Assembly (NCBI RefSeq): GCF_002556545.1
Contig: NZ_CP022685.1
Coordinates: 4,628,001 to 4,692,000, forward strand
DNA: 64,000 nucleotides
Direction: 5' to 3'
Source of the DNA: Streptomyces formicae
GTDB taxonomy: Bacteria > Actinomycetota > Actinomycetes > Streptomycetales > Streptomycetaceae
The position numbers were made by a program, and so were the translations under genes. The notes under the pieces are model-generated. The model ran no database searches. It was given only the letters and a program-made list of their open reading frames with translations, and was not told the origin of the DNA. This document shows positions 8,906-15,891 of this stretch, piece by piece (position 1 is the first letter of the stretch; each line of letters begins with the position of its first letter).

Positions 8906-9438
8906 CAGCGCAGCGCGACCAGGTGCCCCGGTCCCCACTCCCGCTCGACGACGTCCAGGAGCTCCCAGCCCAGGCGTTCGTAGAGCGCGGCGGCCGAGGC
9001 GTCGGTCGAGACGACGTCGAGGACCGGGTGCAGTCCGCGCCCCCGCGCCTCCCGCTCGACCCGGTTCATCAGGAGCGCGCCGATGCCGTGGCCGCGGGCG
9101 CCCGGGGCGACGAAGAGGCGGGAGACCACCGCGGTCGCCCCGACGTCCACGCCCGCGCGCTCGCTCCACAGCACGGGCGCCACGTCGTCCGCCTCGGCCG
9201 GGGAGAGCCTGACGTGCCCGACGACCCGGCCGTCGAGCTCGGCGACCCAGGCACCGAGAGGCGCGTCCCCGGCGAGCCAATCACCGGGCGCGGCGGGCCA
9301 GTTGACCGGATATCCGTCGCTCTCGTGGACCTCGGCGAGGAGGCCGACGCACGCGTCCGTGTCGCGGGTCTCGTCCCGCTCCCGTATGCGCAGAACGGGG
9401 TGGGCGTCGGCCGAACCTGCGGAACGATCTCGTCTCAT
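8812..9438 (-). CDS. GNAT family N-acetyltransferase
   Basis: A 208-residue protein with a GNAT acetyl-CoA-binding fold. The signature is V-S-R-L-F-V-A-P followed by G-A-R-G-H-G-I-G-A-L-L (motif A, about residues 108-125), then the Y-E-R-L-G-W motif B. The acceptor substrate cannot be told. The ATG at 9438 opens the conserved part; a longer frame exists upstream without support. The C-terminal 30 residues come from the 94-bp convergent overlap with the LysR gene and are Ser/Arg-rich, so the protein may be functional without them. Confidence 0.88.
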   Translation of the reverse strand: MRRDRSAGSADAHPVLRIRERDETRDTDACVGLLAEVHESDGYPVNWPAAPGDWLAGDAPLGAWVAELDGRVVGHVRLSPAEADDVAPVLWSERAGVDVGATAVVSRLFVAPGARGHGIGALLMNRVEREARGRGLHPVLDVVSTDASAAALYERLGWELLDVVEREWGPGHLVALRCYAAPSRDGSGRAVALDVTSRSAASSPRSAG

Positions 9439-9538
9439 CGGAGCATGGAAGCACAACGGCACGACCGAGGAGAGGGGATCCCGCCCGCCGGGGGATAAAG
9501 TCAGCGACGAGACCGAAGTGGCAAGGGGGCGGCCGCCG

Positions 9539-9793
9539 ATGGGGCCGGACGAAGCGGTGATCGGCTGTACGGGCGAGCTGGTTCTCGGCACGCGCGGCGA
9601 CGCGGGACCCGGCGAGGTCCTCGTACGGGTCCGCGGCGGTACGGAAACGTTCCTCGCCTGGTCGGCGGACCCCCTCCCGCGCGGGGCGACCGTGCTCGTG
9701 ACCGAGTCCCGCGGCTCCCGCCAGGTCGACGTCATCAAGTGGGCCGATCCGTTGGAGGCGTTGACCGACCCGGCGGTCGGCGGCGCCCATTGA
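9539..9793 (+). CDS. small beta-rich protein paired with the SPFH protein
   Basis: An 84-residue protein with short beta strands and several glycines (G-C-T-G-E-L-V-L-G-T-R-G-D, then V-L-V-T-E-S-R-G), resembling the small OB-like domain of NfeD proteins that often accompany flotillins. That assignment is by pattern only. It ends 10 bp before the SPFH gene, so the two are almost certainly co-transcribed. The start is the ATG at 9539 behind an AGGGGG ribosome site; an in-frame GTG at 9518 would add seven residues. Confidence 0.75.
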   Translation: MGPDEAVIGCTGELVLGTRGDAGPGEVLVRVRGGTETFLAWSADPLPRGATVLVTESRGSRQVDVIKWADPLEALTDPAVGGAH

Positions 9794-9803
9794 GGAGAAC
9801 AAG

Positions 9804-10937
9804 ATGTTCGGTTACCGCGTTCCCGCTCCCGACGAGGCGATGCTGATCTCGGGTGGCAGGCGCGGACTCGGGGGCGCACCGTTCCGTGTGGTGACAGGGC
9901 ACGGCAAGTTCGTGCTCCCCGTGTTCCGCAAGACCCGTTTCCTCACGCTCGCCATGTGCGAGTCGGAGGTCGTGGAGACCTGTGTGACCCGCCAGGGCAT
10001 CGCCCTGACCGTGCGCGCGGTGATCGCCTTCAAGGTCGGCAACGACACGGAGAGCATCGTCAACGCGGGCCAGCGCTTCCTCTCCGACCAGGACCAGATG
10101 TCGATCCTGACCGGACGGATCTTCGCGGGCCACCTGCGCTCCATCATCGGCTCGATGACCGTCGAGGAGATCGTCACCGAACGGCAGAAGCTCGCCACGG
10201 AGGTCCTCGACACCTCCAAGTCCGAGATGGCGAAGATCGGCCTGCACGTGGACTCGCTCCAGATCCAGTCGATCGACGACGGCGACACCGGCTACATCGA
10301 GGCCATGTCCGCCCCGCACAAGGCGGCCATCCAGCGCCAGGCGCAGATCGCCCAGGCGCAGGCCACCCAGGCGTCGGCCGAGGCGGAGCAGGAGGCCGCG
10401 CGGAACCAGGCCGAGTACGCACGCCGCACGGCGATCGTGCAGGCCGAGTACAACGCGGAGGTCGACCGCGCCCAGGCCAAGGCGGCCCAGGCGGGCCCGC
10501 TCGCCGAGGCGCACGCCCAGCAGGAGGTTCTCGACGCGAAGACCGAACTGGCCCAGCGCGCGGCCGAGTTGCGCCAGCAGCAGCTGGTGGCCGAGGTCGT
10601 GAAGCCCGCGGAGGCGGACGCCGAACGCATCCGCGTCCTCGCCCTCGCCGAGGCGGAGCGGATGAAGATCCAGGCCGAGGCGGCGGCTTCGTACGACCGC
10701 GTGGCGCTCGACCGGATGCTGATCGACCAGCTCCCGCAGATCGTCAAGGAGGCCGCGACGGGCCTGTCCGGCGCCAATGTGAACGTGCTCAACGGAGCGG
10801 ACGGCCTGGGCGAGATCGCGGCGGGCCTGGTCGGCCAGGGCCTGACGATCCTCGACTCGGTCAGGGCCAACCTGAGCCCCACCCAGCAGGAACAGCGCCC
10901 CACGGTCGGCAAGCAGCGGGGCATCGAGATCGAGTAG
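9804..10937 (+). CDS. SPFH domain / flotillin family protein
   Basis: A 377-residue Band 7/SPFH protein. The SPFH domain covers about residues 10-190, including R-S-I-I-G-S-M-T-V-E-E-I. It is followed by a long Ala/Glu/Gln coiled coil (about 190-300) with E-A-E-x repeats typical of flotillins, and a short hydrophobic C-terminal segment around the L-S-G-A-N-V-N-V-L turn. Such proteins oligomerise at the membrane and organise membrane microdomains. No obvious transmembrane hairpin is present at the N-terminus. It starts with an ATG behind TGAGGAG and follows the 84-residue partner gene. Confidence 0.92.
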   Translation: MFGYRVPAPDEAMLISGGRRGLGGAPFRVVTGHGKFVLPVFRKTRFLTLAMCESEVVETCVTRQGIALTVRAVIAFKVGNDTESIVNAGQRFLSDQDQMSILTGRIFAGHLRSIIGSMTVEEIVTERQKLATEVLDTSKSEMAKIGLHVDSLQIQSIDDGDTGYIEAMSAPHKAAIQRQAQIAQAQATQASAEAEQEAARNQAEYARRTAIVQAEYNAEVDRAQAKAAQAGPLAEAHAQQEVLDAKTELAQRAAELRQQQLVAEVVKPAEADAERIRVLALAEAERMKIQAEAAASYDRVALDRMLIDQLPQIVKEAATGLSGANVNVLNGADGLGEIAAGLVGQGLTILDSVRANLSPTQQEQRPTVGKQRGIEIE

Positions 10938-10941
10938 GGCC

Positions 10942-12162
10942 TCACGCCCCGGGCTCGCCCCCGACCTCCCGCAGGAGCAGCGCGGCGAGGGCGAGCGCGG
11001 TGCCGTACGACGAGGTGAGGTCGAGCCCGGTCAGCGCGGCGACCCGGGCGAGCCGGTTGTCGACGGTGTTCGGATGCAGACTGAGCCGACGCCCGGTGGC
11101 CCTGCGGTCCTGCCCGAGCTCCAGGTAGGCGCGCAGGGTCTCGGTCAACTCGGGCCGGTCCAGGACGGGTTCGAGCAGCGCGGCGATGCGCTCGCTGCCC
11201 GCACTCGGCCGCGACAGGTGGTATTCGAGCAGGACGTCGTCGAGCCGGTGCAGACCGGCGGGCCGCCCACAGGCGCGGGCGACCCGGACGACTTCCTCGG
11301 CGGTACGAGCGGCGGCGGGAATCCCGTCCACGCCCTCCGCGCCCACGGCGCCGACCCGCACCGCGCCCCCGCACGCCTCACGCAGCAGCACCCCCAACTC
11401 ATCAGGTACGCCGGTGACATCGAGGCCCCCGGGCACGACGGCATGCCCACCCGCCCCGTCCAGAAGGGTCAACACCCCACCGCCGAAGGCCCGGTCGAGG
11501 ACCGCCTGCACGCGCCGTACGAGCCGCCGCAGGGCGACGGACCGCGCGCCGCCCGACGGGAAGGACAGGAAGAGCACGACGCAGCCCTCGCCGAAGGCGT
11601 CCCCCTCGGCGCCCGCCGGAGCGCCCTCCAACAGGGCGCGGGCCAACGACCGGCGCTCCTCGCGCCGTTCAGCGAGGATGGCGGCCCGCTCGTCGAGATA
11701 GGTCTCGGTGACGGCGGCGACGATGCGCTCCTGCGCGGTGAACAGGAAGTCGCCCAGCTCGGCGAGCGCGGCCTCCTCGCCGCGCCGGGTGACGTCCCGC
11801 AGCGCGCGCCACAGCACCTGGGTCCCCAGCAGATGCGTGCTGAGCAGCAGCCGCAGCGGCATCCCCTCGTCCGCGCGCTGGGCGGCACGCTCCCGGAAGT
11901 ACTCGTAGTCACCGGGCGCCTCGCCCGGCGCGGCGACCCGGTCGAGGAAGAGCCGGAGCCCGTGCCGTGCGGTGGCGGCGATCTCGACGTCCTTCACGTC
12001 CGAAGGCAGTTCGTCGTAGCCGGGCAGCCGGGCGAAGGCGTCCCGCGTCATGCGCCGGGCCAGCACGTTCACGCGCGTCTCGCACCGCGCGGCGACGGCC
12101 CGCGCGCCCGCCCCCGGCACGGGCGGGTCGTCACCCGCGTACGCAGGAGAACTGATCACCAT
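10942..12162 (-). CDS. PucR/CdaR family transcriptional regulator
   Basis: A 406-residue regulator. The N-terminal half (to about residue 180) is helical and of unknown specificity. A GGDEF-like remnant lies around 190-310. The C-terminal helix-turn-helix of the PucR type is clear near residues 335-400, with L-R-A-Y-L-E-L-G-Q-D-R-R-A-T-G-R-R-L, the H-P-N-T-V-D-N-R-L-A-R turn and a following L-T-G-L-D-L. The start is placed at the ATG at 12162 because the upstream extension is not conserved-looking. The TAACGT hexamer eight bases ahead could serve a near-leaderless transcript. The target is unknown. It converges on the SPFH gene with a 4-bp gap. Confidence 0.88.
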   Translation of the reverse strand: MVISSPAYAGDDPPVPGAGARAVAARCETRVNVLARRMTRDAFARLPGYDELPSDVKDVEIAATARHGLRLFLDRVAAPGEAPGDYEYFRERAAQRADEGMPLRLLLSTHLLGTQVLWRALRDVTRRGEEAALAELGDFLFTAQERIVAAVTETYLDERAAILAERREERRSLARALLEGAPAGAEGDAFGEGCVVLFLSFPSGGARSVALRRLVRRVQAVLDRAFGGGVLTLLDGAGGHAVVPGGLDVTGVPDELGVLLREACGGAVRVGAVGAEGVDGIPAAARTAEEVVRVARACGRPAGLHRLDDVLLEYHLSRPSAGSERIAALLEPVLDRPELTETLRAYLELGQDRRATGRRLSLHPNTVDNRLARVAALTGLDLTSSYGTALALAALLLREVGGEPGA

Positions 12163-12219
12163 GCTCAGCCACGTTAGCGGGGGCCGCGCGAGCGGACTCC
12201 GCGCCAACGGCGCCGGACC

Positions 12220-13821
12220 TCACGCGAGCCCCACGAGACCCAGGTAGTCCGGACTCCACAAGTCCTCGACCCCGTCCGGCAGGACAAGCACCCGATCGGG
12301 CCGCAACGCGTCGATCGCGCCCTCGTCGTGCGTGACCATCACGATGGCCCCGGGATACGTCCCCACGGCAGCGAGCACCTCGCCCCGGGACGCCGGATCG
12401 AGGTTGTTCGTGGGCTCGTCGAGCAGCAGGACGTTCGCGCCCGAGTGGACGAGCCCGGCCAGCGCGAGCCGCGTCTTCTCGCCTCCGGAGAGCACGGCCG
12501 CGGGCTTGTCCGCGTCGTCCCCGCCGAACAGGAACGCGCCGAGCACCCGCCGCACCTCACCGTCGGTCAAGTGCGGGGCCGCCCCCGCGAGGTTCTCGCG
12601 GACGCTCTTCGCGCCGTCCAGGGTGTCGTGCTCCTGGGCGAAGTACCCGAGCCGCAGTCCGGTCCCGGCCACCACCCGCCCCTCGTCGGGCCGCTCGCGC
12701 CCGGCGAGGATCCGCAGCAGCGTCGTCTTGCCCGCCCCGTTGAGGCCGAGGACGACGAGCCGACTGCCCCGGTCGACGGCGAGGTCGACACCGGTGAGCA
12801 CGCGATGGGCGCCGTACGACTTGGTGAGGCTGACCGCGCCGAGCGGCGTCCGGCCGCACGGGGCGGGCTCGGGCAGCCGGATCCGCGCGACCTTCTCGCC
12901 GCGCCGCACCGGCTCCGTCCCCGCGAGCATCCGCTCGGCGCGCCGGTCCATGTTCTTCGCGGCGGTCGCGGTCGCGACGTGGGAGCGCATCTTGGCGGCC
13001 TGGGCGCGCAGCGAAGCGGCCTTGCGCTCGGCGTTGGCCCGCTCGCGGGTGCGGCGGCGCTCGTCCGCGGCGCGCTGCGCGAGGTAGGTGTGCCAGCCGG
13101 TGTTGTGCACGTCGATGACGGCACGCCGGGGATCGAGGTGGAAGACGCGGTTGACGGTGTCGGCGAGGAGCTCCGTGTCGTGGCTGATGAGCACGAGCCC
13201 GCCCTGCCACCCGGCGAGATAACCGCGCAGCCACGCCACCGAGTCGGCGTCGAGGTGGTTGGTCGGCTCGTCGAGGAGCAGCGTGTCGTGCTGCGAGAAC
13301 AGGATCCTGGCGAGCTCGACGCGGCGCCGCTGGCCGCCGGAGAGATCGCCGACGGGCCGCCGCAGGGACCGCTCGGGCAGCCCGAGCCCCGCGGCGACCC
13401 GGGCGGCCTCGGCCTCCGCGGCGTACCCGCCGCGCGCCTGGAACAGGTCGTCGGCGCGGGTGTAGGCGGCCATGGCCCGCTCCTGGGCGGCCGGGCCCGC
13501 CGCCTCTGCCATGCGGGCCTCGGCGGCGCGCAGCGCGGCGACCGCCGCGTCCAGGCCGCGGGCCGACAGGATGCGGTCGGTGACGGTGGCGGCGGGGTCG
13601 GCGGCGCCGGGGTCCTGGGCGAGGTGGCCGAGGGTGCCGGTGCGGGTGACGGCACCGGCGGCGGGCGCGAGCTGCTCCGCGAGGACCTTCATGAGGGTGG
13701 TCTTGCCCGCGCCGTTCCGGCCGACCAGGCCGATGCGGTCGCCGGGGGCGACGTGGAAACTGACGTCGGACAGCAGCAGTCGGGCTCCGACGCGCACGTC
13801 GATGCCTCGTACGGTGATCAT
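12220..13821 (-). CDS. ABC-F family ATPase
   Basis: A 533-residue protein with two ATP-binding cassettes and no membrane segments. Each has a Walker A (G-R-N-G-A-G-K-T-T near residue 36; G-L-N-G-A-G-K-T-T near 350), a signature (L-S-G-G-Q and L-S-G-G-E) and a D-E-P-T-N box (N-H-L-D and N-N-L-D). A basic P-site linker lies between them (about 230-300). ABC-F proteins act on the ribosome as translation factors or confer antibiotic resistance by target protection; which applies here cannot be decided from sequence. Start at ATG 13821; the upstream leader holds a strong hairpin (13847-13877). Confidence 0.93.
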   Translation of the reverse strand: MITVRGIDVRVGARLLLSDVSFHVAPGDRIGLVGRNGAGKTTLMKVLAEQLAPAAGAVTRTGTLGHLAQDPGAADPAATVTDRILSARGLDAAVAALRAAEARMAEAAGPAAQERAMAAYTRADDLFQARGGYAAEAEAARVAAGLGLPERSLRRPVGDLSGGQRRRVELARILFSQHDTLLLDEPTNHLDADSVAWLRGYLAGWQGGLVLISHDTELLADTVNRVFHLDPRRAVIDVHNTGWHTYLAQRAADERRRTRERANAERKAASLRAQAAKMRSHVATATAAKNMDRRAERMLAGTEPVRRGEKVARIRLPEPAPCGRTPLGAVSLTKSYGAHRVLTGVDLAVDRGSRLVVLGLNGAGKTTLLRILAGRERPDEGRVVAGTGLRLGYFAQEHDTLDGAKSVRENLAGAAPHLTDGEVRRVLGAFLFGGDDADKPAAVLSGGEKTRLALAGLVHSGANVLLLDEPTNNLDPASRGEVLAAVGTYPGAIVMVTHDEGAIDALRPDRVLVLPDGVEDLWSPDYLGLVGLA

Positions 13822-13846
13822 GGGGTAACGCTCCGCAATAGCGAAT

Positions 13847-13877
13847 GGACACACGGGTGACGTGGAGGCGTGTGTCC
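13847..13877 (-). promoter_or_regulatory. leader hairpin upstream of the ABC-F gene
   Basis: A perfect 9-bp inverted repeat (13847-13855 with 13869-13877, 13-base loop) lies 26 bases upstream of the ABC-F start codon. No T-run follows. Leaders of antibiotic-responsive ABC-F genes often contain attenuating hairpins, so it is a candidate, not a proven, attenuator. Confidence 0.45.
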
Positions 13878-13974
13878 TGGCTAGGAGATGCGGGGCGTAG
13901 ACATGCGTACGAGGCTAGCGCGCAGGTCTCCGACGCCGCACGTCATTTTCCTGCCGCTGCCGAGAAGCCCCTGC

Positions 13975-14598
13975 TCAGGTGCTCTTCGCTGCCTTCTCTG
14001 CCTTCTCTGCCTTCTCTGCCTTCTCTGCCTTCGCTGCGGCCTTCATCTCCTGCTTGTGCGCGCGGACCTTCTGCAAGGACTCGGGGCCCGTGATGTCCGC
14101 GACCGAGCGGTACGACTTGGCCGGGCCGTAGTCCCCCGCGGCCTCGCGCCAGCCCTTGGGCCTTACGCCGAGCTGCTTGCCGAGCAGGGCCAGGAAGATC
14201 TGCGCCTTCTGCTTGCCGAAGCCGGGCAGGTCGTTGAGGCGCTTCAGCAGCTCGTCGCCGGTGGGGACGCCCTCCCAGACGGCGGCGGGGTCGCCGTCGT
14301 AGTGGTCCACCAGGTACTGGCAGAGCTGCTGGATGCGTTTGGCCATCGAGCCGGGGTAGCGGTGGACCGCGGGCTTGGCGGAGAGCAGCGCGGCGAACTC
14401 GTCCGGGTCGTACGCGGCGATGTCGTGGGCGTCGAGGTCATCGGCGTTCAGGCGCGTGGCGATCGTGTACGGGCCCGCGAACGCCCACTCCATGGGGACC
14501 TGCTGGTCCAGCAGCATGCCCACCAGGGCGGCGAGTGGGCTGCGCCCCAGCAGTTCGTCGGCGTCGGGCTGCTGCGCCAGTCGAAGAGTCCGCTCCAT
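13975..14598 (-). CDS. HhH-GPD base excision DNA repair protein
   Basis: A 207-residue DNA glycosylase of the helix-hairpin-helix GPD type. The HhH motif is the L-P-G-F-G-K-Q-K-A-Q-I-F stretch near residue 125, and the N-terminal part holds L-L-D-Q-Q-V-P-M-E-W-A, which matches the Q-Q-x-x motif of this subfamily. The usual Fe-S cysteines of endonuclease III are absent. The C-terminus ends in a lysine-rich tail of repeated A-E-K triplets, encoded by a 9-bp tandem repeat at 13991-14035. Start at ATG 14598. Confidence 0.88.
   Translation of the reverse strand: MERTLRLAQQPDADELLGRSPLAALVGMLLDQQVPMEWAFAGPYTIATRLNADDLDAHDIAAYDPDEFAALLSAKPAVHRYPGSMAKRIQQLCQYLVDHYDGDPAAVWEGVPTGDELLKRLNDLPGFGKQKAQIFLALLGKQLGVRPKGWREAAGDYGPAKSYRSVADITGPESLQKVRAHKQEMKAAAKAEKAEKAEKAEKAAKST
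13991..14035. repeat. 9-bp tandem repeat in a coding region
   Basis: GCCTTCTCT is repeated perfectly at 13991, 14000, 14009 and 14018, with a fifth imperfect copy at 14027. It encodes A-E-K triplets in the tail of the HhH-GPD protein and is likely prone to copy-number change. Confidence 0.85.
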
Positions 14599-14699
14599 CC
14601 CCCGATGATCCCTCGCACCTACGGTCACCACCAGTCCAGCGACGCGGCGCAGGCACCTCTCCCCTCCGCCGCAGCGCCCCGTCCGGCTTGGTGTCCCCC

Positions 14700-15012
14700 G
14701 GGGTTTCGCGCGGTTCCCTGCCGGGTGGGTGGGGGAGGTGGGGGCATCATCCCCACGTCCAGTGCGGTGGCACACGGGGTTTTGCGCAGTTCCCCGCGCC
14801 CCTGAAGGGGCCACCGCGCGTGGGTGGGTGGGGGCGGTGGCGGCATCTTCCCCACGTCCGGCGCGGCGGCACACGGGGGTTCGCGCAGTTCCCCGCGCCC
14901 CTAAAAGCGACCCCACCGCGCGTGGGTGGGTGGGGGAGGTGGCGGCATCATCCCCCCGTCCAGCGCGACGGCACACGGGGGTTCGCGCAGTTCCCCGCGC
15001 CCCTAAAACGGG
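14700..15012. repeat. tandem array of roughly 100-bp repeats
   Basis: Three copies of a unit containing GCGCAGTTCCCCGCGCCCCT start at 14784, 14883 and 14985 (spacing 99 and 102 bp), with a diverged partial copy at 14708. Between them lies a shared TGGGTGGGTGGGGG stretch and a C-A-C-A-C-GGGG stretch. A reverse-complement copy of the core lies at 25257-25277. The core is a short motif I recall as common in Streptomyces intergenic DNA; here it is locally amplified. No gene is supported in 14599-15236. Confidence 0.85.
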
Positions 15013-15042
15013 CCGCAGTCGCCTAGACGGCCCGAGGGGACG

Positions 15043-15135
15043 TGGGGGTATGTGCGCACGGAGCACATCAGTGGACGAGGCAGGGAAGCAAGTCCGGTAG
15101 CGGTCATCTGGGACGGCGAGTACGCACATACCCCC
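15043..15135. promoter_or_regulatory. 13-bp inverted repeat with 67-bp spacing
   Basis: The arm GGGGGTATGTGCG ending at 15055 is matched by its reverse complement starting at 15123. The pair lies about 100 bp ahead of the small gene at 15237. It could be a looped operator or divergent promoters; no regulator is evident. Confidence 0.45.
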
Positions 15136-15236
15136 GCGGCCCCGCCCCACAGACGAACCCAAGGCGACACCCACCCCGTAGCCCATGAGGGCGGATCTGC
15201 GTCTCACACGGTCCAGGTGCGGTCCGGGCGGGGGAC

Positions 15237-15596
15237 ATGGCCCCCATGAGCAGCACGGCCCCGTCCGCCCTCGCCCCCGCCCCCGCCCACCGCGCCCCGC
15301 GGCTCCACGCCCTGCTCATCCTCCTGCTCGCCCTCCTTGCCCTCCTCACCCTCACCACCCCCTCCGCACCGAGCACTCCCACCCCACCCACCACCCTCTC
15401 CGCCGAAACAGCCCCCGAGACGCAGCAGGACGCCACCGTCACCGCCCTGCGCCTCCCCTCCCCCGCCCCGGCCCCGCGCCTCCGCTACACCCCCGTCCTC
15501 GTACAGGCGGAAGCACGCACCCACGCCACGCCCCCGCCGCCCCGGCGTCTGCGCCCCCACGTCCCGACCCCCCGCTCGGTGGTCCTGCGCTGCTGA
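15237..15596 (+). CDS. small single-pass membrane or secreted protein, unknown
   Basis: A 119-residue protein. Residues about 24-42 form an unbroken Leu/Ala helix (L-L-I-L-L-L-A-L-L-A-L-L) that is a signal anchor or uncleaved signal peptide. The rest is Pro/Thr/Ala-rich and probably disordered, ending in V-V-L-R-C. I do not recognise the family. ATG at 15237 and at 15246 are both usable. It is followed after 90 bp by another small gene on the same strand. Confidence 0.55.
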   Translation: MAPMSSTAPSALAPAPAHRAPRLHALLILLLALLALLTLTTPSAPSTPTPPTTLSAETAPETQQDATVTALRLPSPAPAPRLRYTPVLVQAEARTHATPPPPRRLRPHVPTPRSVVLRC

Positions 15597-15686
15597 CAGG
15601 AGAGAGGGCCAACACGCCCTCCCCGTCAGCCACAGCAAGCACGACAAGCGCAGCAAGCACAGCAAGCGCAGATCAGAGGACACCCC

Positions 15687-15842
15687 ATGCCCATGGACCC
15701 GTACGCGGCCCTTCAAGCGCTCCTGCGCGCCGAAGCGACCCGCGCCAAGAGCGATCCCCCGGAGAAGACCGAGAGCCTCCAGAACCCGCACCACAGCGCA
15801 CCGGAGGAGCGCCCGCGCCACCTCGACCCCGAGGAGGACTGA
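15687..15842 (+). CDS. 51-residue acidic/basic small protein, unknown
   Basis: A 51-residue frame starting M-P-M-D-P-Y-A-A-L-Q and ending H-L-D-P-E-E-D. An amphipathic helix occupies about residues 6-22 and the tail is charged. A GAGGAC ribosome site lies five bases before the ATG, and codon third positions are G/C-rich, which supports translation. The leader (15633-15671) holds short AGCAAGCAC/AGCAAGCGC tandem units. The stop lies 49 bp before the convergent end of the HerA-like gene. Function unknown. Confidence 0.55.
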   Translation: MPMDPYAALQALLRAEATRAKSDPPEKTESLQNPHHSAPEERPRHLDPEED

Positions 15843-15891
15843 CACAGAAGACCGACCCGGCGCAGACGCCGCCCGAGGCGCCCCGCCAGAC

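Noticed and set aside
14530..15240. Possible CRISPR-like array in the repeat region
   Set aside because: Units are about 100 bp with G/C-rich degenerate spacers and no cas genes; they match a known intergenic repeat instead.
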